A stretch of 64,000 bases of DNA from Adiantum capillus-veneris (GCA_014529385.2 CM043958.1:78790669-78854668), one strand, 5' to 3'. Counted from the first letter of the stretch, positions 45,701 to 56,340 are shown. Notes: generated from the sequence alone by a model not told the origin. Numbers and translations are program-made.

Positions 45701-47001
45701 TAATGTACCTCTGATAATTATCTCAAAGCATTTTGGATCAATTTTCTATTTTCTCCCTTTTAATTTCTCCTAAAAATAGTGTAGTTATACTGAGATAATT
45801 AGTTAAACTAATTATCTGAGGGTAAGATAATTATCACAGGATTCATACAATGTGATTTACCTCTTATAATTATCTCAAAGCATTTTGAATCAATTTGCTA
45901 TTTTCTCTCTTTTAATTTTTTCTAAAAATAGAGTAATTTTGCTAAGATAATTAGGTTAACTAATTATCTGAGGTTAGGATAATTTTTACGGGTTTCCTAA
46001 GATGTGATTTACCTGTGATAAATATCTCAAAGCATTTTGGATTAGTTTGATCATTTTCCACTTTACTTTTCTCTCAAAAACAATGTAATTCTACTTAGTT
46101 AATTATGAAAATTACTCAAAAAATTATAAGATAATTTTCTTAGCATAATGATAGTCTAACACATCTCAGATAGTTATCGCATCTTAATCTAAACTTAATT
46201 AGTATAACTATCATTAATTTATGGTTAAATGAGTAATTTCAGTCCTAATATGATATAATAATTAATTAGCTTAGTATCCCTAAGCTTAATCACAATAATC
46301 AACAGAGAATTTTGAATTAAGAGAAGATTTTTTAGTATACATAGGTTTAATCTTCAATTAATTATAAATTTGTAAATAGGTTAATCTAGCTTTGCTAATT
46401 AAGAAAGGTTAGTGCTAATTATAGTTGATTAACCAACTAGAGCTGTGCTCTCTAGTGAATTCTGCGTAGAGGTCTCTCTAGATAAGAGAGGATGTACCAA
46501 GGCTCTGAGTCTACCCAAAATTGTGAAGCAAGGGTCATATTTATAGGTTTCTGGGCACTCACAGATTGAAAAATGGCAGTAACTTGCATCCTAAGCAGCC
46601 CTACAGCTCCAAAAATGCCTTTGCTGCTAAACCTAGTCTGGGAAAGTTCATCATTATCCCACACAGCCCCCCAGATACACAGAATCGATTTTCTGCTAGT
46701 TTGTTGACTTTTAATGATTAATTTTGGAAATATCTGCAATTTCTAAAACCTTAGGATAAACAGTCTTTAGCAGTAATAATTACTAAAACCATTCAATTTT
46801 ACTTAACTAATTAAATTCATAGTTTAACCTTTCAGAGCCTGTAACTTTTTCAGATTTAAATTCTAGTAAAGCTTTGGTTACGGTTCAACAAATACCAATA
46901 TTTACCATAGTTGGATCATTCTACAGTGTTTTCTTAACAACCAAGTAAATTTGATCAGGCTTTGTACAATTTCTAAGGTTTCAAAAACTGGAAACCTTAC
47001 A
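42704..47001 (-). repeat. 5' LTR of the giant-LTR element
   Basis: 4,298 bp, TG...CA apart from one changed base at the inner end (CATA for CACA). The array of ~152-bp units is regular here: the inverted-repeat block starts at 45,050, 45,202, 45,340, 45,491, 45,643, 45,795 and 45,947. The TATA box lies at 46,538-46,546 on the minus strand. Confidence 0.92.
45050..46100. repeat. Regular 152-bp palindromic tandem array
   Basis: Seven consecutive units at spacings of 152, 138, 151, 152, 152 and 152 bp. Each carries a near-palindromic TAATTAGTTAAACTAATTA block. It is the best-preserved part of the arrays in this LTR family, and diverged units extend further left. Confidence 0.85.
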
Positions 47002-47457
47002 ACTTCCACCTTCTTATGACCACTTAGTCACAATTCTTGAAGAAAAATAACCGGCTCCACCTTTTCAAGATGTCATCAACTCAGTCCAAGCAGAAGAAAG
47101 AAAGCAAAGAGGTTCATTAACTCCATCAGGAGAGGGGCCTTTGTTACAACATCCTCAAGGGGAAGACATTCGCCATCAACATGATCAACTGAAAGAAAGT
47201 GTTATGAATGTGGAAGAATGGGACATGTAGCGAAAGACTGCTACACAAACAATCCTTGCAACAAATGTGGTAAGAAGGGACACCCACCTTCTCGATGCTA
47301 CTCAAATGGAGGCAGTAGCAATGGAGAAAGCAGCAGTAGCAAAAGCAACAACAGAAGCAACGAAGGCAAGAGACCTACCAAAGGATCAGCTCACATGGTA
47401 GAAGACGAAGAAGAAAAAGGAGAGACCAACCTTATCTTTTATGAATACGTACTTTGA
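47002..47457 (+). pseudogene. Gag of the gag-only element, 3' part with two zinc knuckles
   Basis: Resumes the Gag frame after the ACTTC duplication and reaches a stop at about 47,048. In another frame it carries CYECGRMGHVAKDC and CNKCGKKGHPPSRC, two complete C-x2-C-x4-H-x4-C knuckles, then a Ser/Asn-rich and acidic tail ending at 47,457. A frameshift lies between the two parts. No pol follows: the next 180 bp hold short TCCTGTGTGGAT-like repeats and the polypurine tract. Confidence 0.85.
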
Positions 47458-48023
47458 AGATGTAGCCTCTGTACATGTAGGGGAGGACTTTTATTTCCTG
47501 TGTGGATATTATCATCATGTGTGGCCTTTGTCAGTCTGTGTGGATTTTACCATCCTGTGTGGATACCAGCTTATCATCCTGTGTGAATCATGCATCTTCA
47601 GTATTTTGTCATAGTCCAAACCTCAAGGGGAGGATTGTAAAGTGTGAGCTTTGTTCTAAAGTGTAAGTCAAGGAGAGAAGAGTGGAATTATTTCACATGC
47701 TGTGGAGCAAGGCTGTAGAGCTACTTAAAGTTCATTTCATGAATGAATAAACACAACTCTATTTTGCACTACATGCTTATCTATGGTGACCTTGTGCTAA
47801 CCTAAGTCAATACTCAAGATTGTGTTTATGAGTCCGAGCTAATTCTATCTTGGACCTAATTCACTTGAGTGATAACCTTGCTTACACACACAATCACACA
47901 TTGATGCTATGTTTCTCTTTCATCCACCATAGCTAGCATGATCCCATTCCTAACACTGCATGCTATGGAGAGTGTTCCTATAGGCTAAGACACCACTACC
48001 GAGCTTGCATACCCAACAAGATG

Positions 48024-48912
48024 TAGCGTTTGAAGTTTCCAAAGGATGGTTCAATTAGGGCCACATGCAGGTTGCAGCTTGTGCATGGTGATGTTTGTGG
48101 GCCCATGCAAACTCCATCCTTGGGCAATTACCTTCACTTTGTGACTTTCATTGATGATTACTCTAGGCATGCATGGGTATATCCGCTTAAAGCAAAGTCT
48201 GAAGTTTTTATGTACTTCAAACAATTTCAGGCTATGGCTGAAAATGTATCAAAATGTACTATGGGCACCCTCCATTCCCATCGAGGGGGGAAGTATATGT
48301 CTCATGAATTCAATGCATTTCTGGCTAGTCATGGGATAAAACACCAATGTACAATTCCTTATACACCTCAGAAAAATGGTGCTGCTGAGAGGAAAAATAG
48401 GTCACTTATGGAAATGACACGATGTATGGTCAAAAGTGAAGCTTTGCCGCATTCCTTTTGGGTTGAGGCTATCATGTGTGCCACTTATGTACTGAATAGG
48501 TGTCCTACGAAGGCTTTGCAGTCTATCACTCCATATGAAGCATGGCATGATAGAAAGCCTTCTATTAAGCACATGCGTGTTTTTTGGCTGTTTGGCATAT
48601 GCTTTGGTGCCACAAACACAGTGCAAAAAATTGGATGATAAGGCTGTCAAATGTGTTTTTGTTGATTATAGTGCTGAAAGTAAAGGTTATAGGTTGTATC
48701 ATCCGCAAACAAAGTGTATTCTCGTTTCATGGGATGTAGTTTTTCTGGAAGATTCTGTTCAGCCCTTGCTGTCATGTACTAGAGACAGTAATGTAAGCTT
48801 ACAGGACATTTATGATACTTCGTTGCCTCTTTTCAGTGGTGGAAGTTTGAATGTAAATTCCAATGAGGCAAATGTACAGTCTATGGGGGTTTCAAAAAAT
48901 GTTACAGATTAG
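48024..48912 (+). pseudogene. Integrase core of the copia element (3' part)
   Basis: The 202-codon frame 48,030-48,638 encodes a copia-type integrase core: HGDVCGPM (first Asp), TFIDDYSRHAWVY, then SHRGGKYMS where families have S-D-x-G-G-E-Y, and NGAAERKNRSLMEM (Glu). The second catalytic Asp is His, so the enzyme would be dead even without the insertion. A frameshift near 48,590 leads to the C-terminal frame 48,535-48,912 with VFVDYSAESKGYRLY and DVVFLED. Confidence 0.88.
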
Positions 48913-48969
48913 CCTATTACTGATGCAGATGTACATGATGTATTTGATGAGGAAAGGGGTGAAAATGAG

Positions 48970-49755
48970 CACGCTAGAGGTATGCCAAAATGGCTGGTAC
49001 ATACATTGCGTGATAGTAAATTGGATGCACCTTTGTCTAGTCAAACTCGTTCAGGCTCTCGCCATGCATCTTATGCATCGGATTGTTATTCTTTGGCTAT
49101 GTCTAGCTTACATGATGCTGAGGAACCTCTGTCTTTTGATGAAGCACAGAATTCAAAAAATTGGATGACTGCCATGCAATATGATGCACTTATAGAAAAT
49201 GACACTTGGACTTTATGTGATTTGTCTCCTGGCAAGAAGGCCATTGGTACGAAGTGGGTTTACAAGTTGAAACGCAAGCCGGATGGTGAGATCGATTGCC
49301 ATAAGGCTTGACTTGTTGCAAAGGGTTATGCACAACAAAAAGGCATAGATTATGATGAGACTTTTGCTCCTACTTGTCGTATGACTACTGCGCGTTTTCT
49401 ATGTGCATTGGTAGCTCATTTTGGTTGGGATGTACATCAATCAGACATTGTTACTGCTTTCTTGAATGGTGACATATTTGAGGAAGTTTATGTAACGCAG
49501 CCTTGCGGTTTTGTCATGAAAGGATAAGAGGACAAAGTGTGTAGATGTAAGAAGGCTTTGTATGGGTTGAAGCAATCTCCTCCTTGGTATGAGAAAGCTG
49601 ACACTCATTTGATCAAACAAGGATTTCGTAACAGTCCAACAGAAAGCACATTGTATGTAAAGTGGGAGGGTGATGTACTTCTCATTGTGGTTTTTTATGT
49701 CGATGATTTGTTGATCACTGGACCAAATGAGAGACATATTTCTGAATTTTAAGGC
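48970..49755 (+). pseudogene. Reverse transcriptase of the copia element
   Basis: Copia RT blocks in order: WMTAMQYDALIENDTWTL, AIGTKWVYKLKRKPDG, the DYDETFAP region, [35 protein letters not shown] and the catalytic FYVDDLLITG. There are two in-frame stops (about 49,309 and 49,525) and a frame change. The catalytic Asp pair is intact. Confidence 0.9.
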
Positions 49756-50652
49756 TGACTTGAATGCTACTTTCAAGATGAAATATTTAGGGTTGTTGCA
49801 TCATTATTTGTGTATACAGTTTAAGGAGTGTGATGGTGGTATTGCCTTGTGTTAGAAAAGTTACGTAGAGATATTACTATGTAAGTTTGGACTTGAGGAT
49901 TACAAACCTATTGCCACTCTCATGGAAAAAGGTTTGAAATTGAGTCTCATGATGCTCGTGATCCTACAGATGTCACTCTTTACCAAACTGCTATTGGATG
50001 CCTCATTTATGTATGCAACATGAGGCCGGATATTCAATTTGCAGTCTCATAGGTCAGCAGATTTATGCATAGCCCAGGGTCTAAGCATTGGCAGGCTGTT
50101 AAGCGGATTTTCTTCTATCTTAGTGGCACTTTACATCTTGGCTTGTTCTATCCCAAGGGGGGTTCATTGACGCCAGGCTTACATGCTTTTTCGGACTCAG
50201 TTTGGGTTGGTTGTTTTGACACGTGAGTGTCCACAAGTGGTTTTTGTTTCATGCTTGGTAGTTCATGTATATCATGGTTGAGCAAGAAGCAACCTACTGT
50301 GCCACTTCTAGTTGTGAGGCTGAGTATAGAGCAGTCTTCATAGCTACAGTTGAGTGTGTATGGCTGAGACGCCTTATGGCTGATTTGGGTGTTGGACAGA
50401 CACTGCCAACACTATCTACACTGACAGTCAGAGCGCATTGGCAGTTGCGAGGAACCCAGTTTTTCATGCTCGCACAAAGCACATTGAGGTGCATTACCAC
50501 TATGTCAGGGAGAGGCTCTGAATAGGAGAGATCAGCTTGGCTTATGTGCCAACATACAGGACAACCTTGTAGATCTTTTCACAAAGGAATTGTCTTGTGA
50601 GAAGCTCAAAGATTTCCGCAAAGATTTTGGCTTGCTTCCCTTTGTGGACTGA
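49756..50652 (+). pseudogene. RNase H region of the copia element
   Basis: Fragments in several frames carry the expected copia blocks: SPGSKHWQAVKRI, KKQPTV, SSCEAEYRAVFIATVE and the end segment with a DLFTK-like motif near 50,572. Multiple frameshifts. The polypurine tract and 3' LTR follow. Confidence 0.75.
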
Positions 50653-50727
50653 TCATGTCCTCCGAGCATGGCACTTCCCTTTACTCATGTGCCAGCTCTC
50701 GTTCACCGCATCACTCCAGGGGGGATT

Positions 50728-50951
50728 TGTTACCATATACATGTGGTAGTGATGTGTGTGAACACACTAGGACCATCGGGGTGTTTTTTCCCTCTTTAGG
50801 AGGTTTTTTCCCCCGTGCATTGTATATACGTCCATCACTCTAGGGCTATCTATCTTTCATTGCACACTAAGTAACACTCTCTATTATGTGCCTTGAGCTT
50901 CGTTTGTCTTCTCCAAGCTGTGTGCATTTCTTTGCAACCCTAATTCTAGCA
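50728..50951 (+). repeat. 3' LTR of the copia element
   Basis: 224 bp, paired with 30,547-30,773, preceded by AGGGGGGATT and followed by the CAATT duplication. Confidence 0.9.
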
Positions 50952-50956
50952 CAATT

Positions 50957-51690
50957 TACACTCAAGTTTTAGAAAGTCAGTACAAACTTTAGTTTTTACC
51001 CAGTTTTTTGTCACTTTGGTGATCCAGATTTTTTGTGCCTTTACAAAAGTTGTTTGTACACATGCAATGAGTCATTGATATCACCCTTGGTCAATTTTGA
51101 GATGAATGTTAAAAAAACATGATTATTTACTTTAGGCTTTAAATTAACCATTTTTTGCACTTTTTTCATGAACAATGTTTTCATGAGTTATTTTAAGTTT
51201 AGAAATTAAGTCAAAACTTAATTTGGCCTAAATTGTCAAAAAAAAGTAATTAATCTGAGTTTTTGAAAACTCTTGAAAATTTTACCTCAAAGGGTCCTTG
51301 AGCTTACCCACTGGTTCATACAGCTTTTAAGCATACTCTCCAATCAAATTGAGTGGTTTGGAGTCTTTTTGTGCTATTTCTAGCAATAGACCTAAAATTT
51401 TGCAACTTCTAATAACAACTCACAATGATTCTTTTGGAGAGAGCAATGCTCTGAAATCCACCTCGGATCCTACTTACCCTACTCCTAGGTTCTCATGCAA
51501 TGGGGTTGTGGAAAGTGTCCACAAACACTCAGTTTCTTGTTTTTTATGGTTTCCTGAGCATTGATCTTAAGACTTGTTTTGTCTATCAATCATTCTCAAA
51601 ATCCCAATTTAGTTCTACAATCCTACAATCCTAACGGCACTCGACAAGTACGATTACTTCCAAGCTACCTTTACACAGCAAAAGACGACA
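50957..51690. other. Leader of the gypsy backbone between copia and inverted-repeat copy 3
   Basis: Continues the 285-bp array region (a diverged palindromic block near 51,116) and then unassigned sequence. No gene seen. Confidence 0.4.
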
Positions 51691-51697
51691 ATCTTAA

Positions 51698-53020
51698 CAC
51701 TAGAATGGTAACCTAACAAGACATAAAAGTGTCCTTTCAAGTTTTTGGGAAAAATTTCCAAAACCATAGTAGATCCACTCATTTTGAAAATTCCTTTCAT
51801 GAGCTTATAGTTCAATAACTACTACATATGGAAAAAATGAGAAACTTGTAATTTTTCTCATCCCTTGGTCACTACAAGCCTCCAAAGTTGATGGACCAGT
51901 GTATTTTGCCCAAAACAACAATTTCTTACGGTTGATTGCATATAAATAAGAGTGGAGATTTTTGTAGGACATGAGATAAAATGCTCCGTTAACTTCAATG
52001 GGTTGGTGACCAAAACATATGATTGCTTTTACCTCACTAAATTTTTTTGGGGCAAAAAAAAAAGGTACAAAAAAGTTGCATTCTGCGGACCTATCATCAA
52101 AGTTTCTATAGTCACGCTCAATACAGATACTATATACATGTTTTCTTAGTTCCCTTTGGGCCTCTGGATTCAAAAGGAGCCATGGATCATGTCAAAAGGA
52201 TAATGGATCTCTTACAATTGGAACCTTGGGGCCGGCAATGATAAAGTGCTAATTAAATACAAACATGAAAAAACTAGGTTTAGCATTATGACCTCTAGAA
52301 ACCCATAGAAACTACTCAATATCTAACCAAGTTTGTAGTCTATGATTGGATATGGTTACTACCTACAAAATACACACAATTGGCCTAAGAAACTAGCAAT
52401 ATTGAGAAAGTTATACTTGCTACTCTAAAATGTATCATATTCTTCAACAATCAAAAAACTCAACCATCATCATATACTATGCTATATAGCATATTAGGTG
52501 CCCCAAAACTCAAGGAAGATTAGCTTTATGTTATGCATTACACTTACACAATCAAAATTGAATTTGGATATCAAGAAAGCCACCAAAAAAATCATAAAAG
52601 TGCTAATTTTGGCCAAAAAACAGGATTATGCAATTCTTGTAAATTGGTCATAACTTTCAATTTTAACACTTAGCTCTCCTGCAAGCATCAAAACATGTTG
52701 AGAACTATGAAGGCCTAACCTCTAGCCATCTAACCTCACAAACATGAAGTTTAGAGTGGTATAGTTGCCAAAAATTGAAAAAAAAACCAAAAACAGGACC
52801 CGTTTTTTCACACAGTTTAGGTTCAAAAATGTTGTGCAAGAGTAAGGTTAATGGTGAAATCGATACTAAAAAAAAAATGCTAAGTTTTTTTCAGCTCATA
52901 AGGCAGTTTTGTGGATATATAGCACCTAGAAATTCATTTTCATACTCTTCAAATAATTCAAGCAAAATGGTCACTTAAGAGGACACAAAAGTGTAAAAGT
53001 GTCCTGTCACCATTCTAGTG
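51698..53020 (-). mobile_element. TTAA-flanked inverted-repeat element, copy 3
   Basis: Starts CACTAGAATGGTAAC and ends with the same sequence inverted, allowing for CACCATTCTAGTG. TTAA flanks both ends (51,694-51,697 and 53,021-53,024). Hairpin-like sequences with GACATAAAAGTGTCC lie just inside each end. It keeps the longest intact form of the shared ORF (51,805-52,173). Confidence 0.87.
51805..52173 (-). CDS. Conserved 122-codon ORF of the TTAA element
   Basis: The intact form of the frame seen, frameshifted, at 9,091-9,464, and, with several stops, in copy 2. The start includes RELRKHVYSICIERDYRNFD. The centre has CFGHQPIEVNGAFYLMSYKN. The end has GPSTLEACSDQGM and a hydrophobic FFPYVVVIEL. 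The first ATG may not be the real start. No known transposase motif is recognised. It could be a fragment of a transposase or a captured exon. Confidence 0.45.
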   Translation of the reverse strand: MNPEAQRELRKHVYSICIERDYRNFDDRSAECNFFVPFFFAPKKFSEVKAIICFGHQPIEVNGAFYLMSYKNLHSYLYAINRKKLLFWAKYTGPSTLEACSDQGMRKITSFSFFPYVVVIEL

Positions 53021-53128
53021 TTAAGCTATGCGGTTTCTAAAAAAAAGCTTTTACTCTAGGATATCCTAGAGGAAGTTAAAGGATAACTTCACAAGATGCT
53101 TGTGTTTTTCCCTAGTTTAGGTCTCTTT

Positions 53129-53146
53129 GATCCCCGGGCGGCGCCA
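53129..53146 (-). promoter_or_regulatory. tRNA-Asp-like primer-binding site
   Basis: On the minus strand: TGGCGCCGCCCGGGGATC. It resembles the complement of a plant tRNA-Asp 3' end, the primer used by several Athila/Tat-group gypsy elements, with a short gap. Adjacent at 53,149-53,150 the minus strand has CA, a possible LTR end. It is the likely start of the minus-strand gypsy backbone. Confidence 0.5.
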
Positions 53147-53148
53147 AA

Positions 53149-54080
53149 TGTGGGACGTGTGTCTAACCTCACTATTCTATCTTATTACATATTTAGCAAG
53201 AACCACAATCAAATTGTCAATCCATGGGACGAAACTGACTCGCCTAGTGCATAGAAGGCTACCAGAGGTTGTCAATCTCTCACAAAACAACAAACAACTC
53301 ATATCTAACTCAAGCTACACTCAAGTGACTGAAATCACCAAAAGCCAATCGCTCATTCACAAACAAATCACGTCCATTACAACATCAATGACATCCAAAT
53401 GTAGGGAAACTCCTAGCACATGTTTATAAGACCTAAGCACACATGCTTATGGTCTCAAATCCCACTTTAGGTCAAGTGCCAAAATCACAATTATTAATAA
53501 TAGTGGATTTTTGACCTAGTCGTTTTCGACCCAGAATACACCTAAATGCTTAGCAATGATGTCCCAATACCCAGCCTATGCTTTTTTTTATTATTTTGAA
53601 GGTGAAATTCCTACTTATGATGAAATTAGGCCGCGGGTCGGTGACGCCAAAAGCTACGAAATACTGTGATGTGTTTACGTCAATACGTAGAGCTCTTGCC
53701 TATGGTTGCAATGCAACAAACGCGACTGCAATGTGACAACCGGGGAGGGAGTAGGAAGTAGGATAAGAGAGAAGTGAGCATCGTTAGCGCACGCTATGTA
53801 TTTCATTATCCAAATCTTAAAATGAACTTACAAAAATTGGATTTTATACCTTAGCTAAGGTTTTTGGTGGTGAAAACTAATAATCTGGGAGCTCTAACTA
53901 AAAATGGGTATTGACAGGTTGATACAATCTGGAAGCTTGTAGCCCCGACCATCTATTACAAAGTTTATCCAAAAAATAGGAGTTACAATATTCCCGATTT
54001 ATAAAAAATAATAAGTGTTTTTACAATGAGAGCTCCAAAAATGGTACCGAGTTTCTTGCTGCTGCTAGCATTTTGTTCTA
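53149..54080 (-). repeat. Putative 5' LTR of the gypsy backbone
   Basis: Sequence beyond the tRNA-Asp-like primer site, in the place of a 5' LTR. No ORF of note. No direct-repeat partner was found within 1-3,000, so the 3' LTR may lie outside the window or have diverged. The upper boundary is set by the chromovirus fragment. Confidence 0.3.
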
Positions 54081-56340
54081 GTCTTCTTTGATAACATCCT
54101 TATATATTCAAAGACTAGAGAAGATCACTAACGGCATGTACGCCATGTCTTGGATATTCTTAGAAAAGCCCAACTCTACACCAAGCGGAGCAAATGCTCT
54201 TTCTTTGTAGAGAAGGTTGCCTATTTGGGATACACAGTTTCAAAGGATGGTCTTTCTTCCGACCTAGCTAAGGTGGAAGCTGTAGTTCAGCTGCCCATTC
54301 CCAAGACTGTTTTAGAAGTATGGGGATTCCTTGGACTCACAGGATGGTGTACAGTATTTAGCAAAAACTATGGACTCATCGCATGCCCTCTCATTGAACT
54401 CACTAAGAAAGAGGAACCCTTTTTTTGGTCCAACAAGAGAGGTAGAGCCTTCAACAAATTAAAAGAGATCTTGCCCAGTGAACCTGTTCTCAAACTTCCA
54501 AATTTTCAACAAAAAACCTTTGAGGTGATAGTGGATGCTTGCATACAAGGTTTAGGTGGAATCCTATAGCAAGAAGGCCATCCCATAGCCTATGAATTAC
54601 GACAGCTGAGGATTCATGAGAAGAATTATCCCACCCATGACCTCGAACTACTAGCTGTGGTTCATGCCCTAAAAAAGTAGAGACACTATCACGTAGGTCA
54701 AATGTTTGAGCTTGTTACTGACCACGAAAGTCTGAAGTGGATTTTCACCTAGCCAAATCTCAATATGTGACAAAGGCGATGGGTTGAATTCCTACAAGAG
54801 TTCACTTTTGAGATCAAATTTAGACCAGGCAAGGAAAATCAAGCTGCAACAGATGCACTGAGCCGATGAGTAGTGTCCCTTGCCATTACGCTAGTCCACT
54901 CAACTCTACCCGAGGAAGTTCAAAACACCCTCCAAACTGATGAGCAATTTGGTCTGTTGATCCAAGCTCAAGTTCAGAAAATACATTTGGAAGACTACTA
55001 TATTCAAGATGGACTCTTATTCTTCAGGAATCAAGTGTGCATACCTACATGCTTAAGGATGCAGATTCTAAAGAAAGCTCATGAAACTCCCCTTGCAGCT
55101 CACCCAGGTTTTCACAAAATGTTTGCTTCTCTTAAACAAAAATTTATATTGGCCTAAGATGAAAAAGGATACCTTAGAGTATGTTAAGAAGTGTTTAGTA
55201 TGCCAAAAGGTCAAGGCTAAAAGAGTAAGATTCCTGGAATCTACAACCATTGGATATACCTACAATGAAGTGGGAGTGCATCAATATCGATTTTGTAACA
55301 AGGTTACCCAAGACTGTTCGAAATTTTGATTCAATTTTTGTGGTGGTGGATAAACTCACCAAAGTAGCTCACCCTGTCCCAGTCAAACCACTGCCTTTGC
55401 AACAGATATATGCTCAAATTTTTGTAAAAAAATTTATCAAATTACATGGGATACCTGCTAGGATAATCAGTAATCATGATGACAAGTTTACCTCTAAGTT
55501 TTGGAAGGCCATGTTCCAATCCTTAAGCACTCAATCAAACCTGAGTTCAGCCTATCATCCAGAGATAGATGGAAAAACCAAAAGAGTTAATCAAGTCATA
55601 GAAGATATGTTGAGATCATATTGCAGCCAACAACCTCATCTTGGATCAAATATTTACCCTTAGTGGAATTTTCTTATAATTCTTCCTACCATAGAAGCCT
55701 ATGAATGTCCCCATTCAAAGCTCTTTATGGACAAGACTGTATCATTCCTCTCAGAATGGCCGACCCAAATCTCCCAGTGCCTGCAGCAAAGAATACACTT
55801 GAAGAAATGGATCGCCAAATCAAGGGAGAAAAATAATAAGGGAGAACCTTAAGAGAGCAAGTGACATACAAGCTTGAGTTATGCCGATTTACATAGATCT
55901 CCCCAGATTTTTAAGGGAGGAGATAGAGTTTTCCTTAGGGTCAAACCAAAGAGAAGTTCACTCAGATTGGGAAAATACAGGAAGTTAGCATATAGATATT
56001 GTGGACCCTTTGAGATTTTGAGAAGGATAGGGGACCAATCTTAGGGACTTGCTATACCCCCTCACTTCCATGTGCACAATTTTTTTCATGTTAGCTTGCT
56101 AAAAAGATATGTTGCGGATCCCCTTCACATCCTAAATGGTGAAGATATTATTCTTAACACACAGCAAGAATTCCAGATGGAGCCAGAGAAAATTTAAGAC
56201 ATGAAGGAGCAGAAGCTACGACATCGAACAATTCAAGAGGTTTTGGTTCAATGGAAGGGTTATCCCATTGAAGATGCCTCTTGGGAAGATTGAGAACACC
56301 TTACTTCTCAGTTTCCTCATCTTTTTTGATCAAGAATCTC
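54081..56340 (+). pseudogene. Truncated chromovirus pol fragment (RT end to chromodomain)
   Basis: Starts abruptly inside RT at the catalytic box, here FFDNILIYS (second Asp changed to Asn). It continues with YLGYTVSKDGL, the RNase H blocks (VDACIQGLGGI, TDHESLKW, AATDALSR), a zinc module with HPGFHKM and CLVCQKVK, and an integrase core with NIDFVTRLP (Asp), ISNHDDKFTS and an AYHPEIDGK segment. It ends at 56,180-56,340 with a chromodomain (VQWKGYPIEDASWED). Stops and frameshifts are frequent. It belongs to a different chromovirus lineage from that at 14,064. No LTRs were seen. Confidence 0.88.

Larger units (their letters stand above)
36786..47001 (-). mobile_element. Giant-LTR non-autonomous retrotransposon (LARD-like)
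   Basis: LTRs of 4,264 bp (36,786-41,049) and 4,298 bp (42,704-47,001), with an exact ACTTC duplication (36,781-36,785 and 47,002-47,006). Next to the right LTR the minus strand reads TGGTATCAGAACC, an initiator-Met-type primer site. Next to the left LTR it has a G-rich polypurine stretch (GTTGGGGTGA). The element is therefore on the minus strand, with the 5' LTR on the right. The interior is only 1,654 bp, about one fifth of one LTR pair, and has no recognised retroviral domain. LARDs of grasses have LTRs of similar size but a longer interior. Confidence 0.92.
34528..47955 (+). mobile_element. Gag-only copia-type retroelement (TR-GAG-like)
   Basis: LTRs of 321 bp (34,528-34,848) and 320 bp (47,636-47,955), with an exact CTGCA duplication (34,523-34,527 and 47,956-47,960). 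The primer site TGGTATCAGAGC is perfect at 34,851-34,862, and the polypurine tract AAGGGGAGGAT adjoins the 3' LTR. The interior carries a Gag with two zinc knuckles but goes straight from the Gag stop to the 3' LTR, with no protease, integrase or RT. Its own length is about 3.2 kb once the giant-LTR insertion in Gag is subtracted. It would depend on another element for replication. Confidence 0.9.
32906..48018 (-). mobile_element. TRIM-like non-autonomous LTR element in the copia integrase
   Basis: The left LTR is 32,906-33,213. The right LTR is 34,246-34,527 plus 47,961-48,018, split by a further insertion. Ends are TG...CA, and an exact AGATG duplication flanks the element (32,901-32,905 and 48,019-48,023). 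On the minus strand TGGGTATCAGAG (34,233-34,244) adjoins the right LTR as an initiator-Met-like primer site, and a G-rich polypurine tract adjoins the left LTR. So it points to the minus strand. The interior is only 1,032 bp with no retroviral domain. Both LTRs contain a long GA microsatellite. Confidence 0.88.
30547..50951 (+). mobile_element. Ty1/copia retrotransposon (host of the deep nest)
   Basis: LTRs of 227 bp (30,547-30,773) and 224 bp (50,728-50,951) with TG...CA ends, flanked by an exact 5-bp duplication CAATT (30,542-30,546 and 50,952-50,956). A primer-site remnant TGGTTTCAG lies two bases after the 5' LTR, and AGGGGGGATT lies before the 3' LTR. The coding order Gag, protease, integrase, RT, RNase H is that of Ty1/copia. 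It is split by the element at 32,906-48,018. Without it the copia element is about 5.3 kb. Many stops and frameshifts make it inactive. Confidence 0.93.
28554..51130. repeat. 285-bp tandem array of the gypsy leader, split by insertions
   Basis: The palindromic block occurs at 28,554-28,575 and 28,838-28,859 (spacing 284) and, more diverged, near 30,426 and 51,116. Subtracting the inverted-repeat element 29,060-30,374 gives a spacing of about 270 for the third unit. Subtracting the copia element 30,547-50,951 gives about 280 for the fourth. So at least four units formed one continuous array before the two insertions. Confidence 0.65.

Noticed and set aside
45050-46100. Regular repeats with palindromes considered as a CRISPR array
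   Set aside because: Units are about 152 bp, adjacent and diverged, and the setting is a plant LTR; there are no short repeats with unique spacers.
28600-53020. Tandem-array similarity considered as proof that both regions are LTRs of the gypsy element
   Set aside because: The units are similar within each array, but no collinear flanking similarity could be followed by eye, so only the array is claimed.
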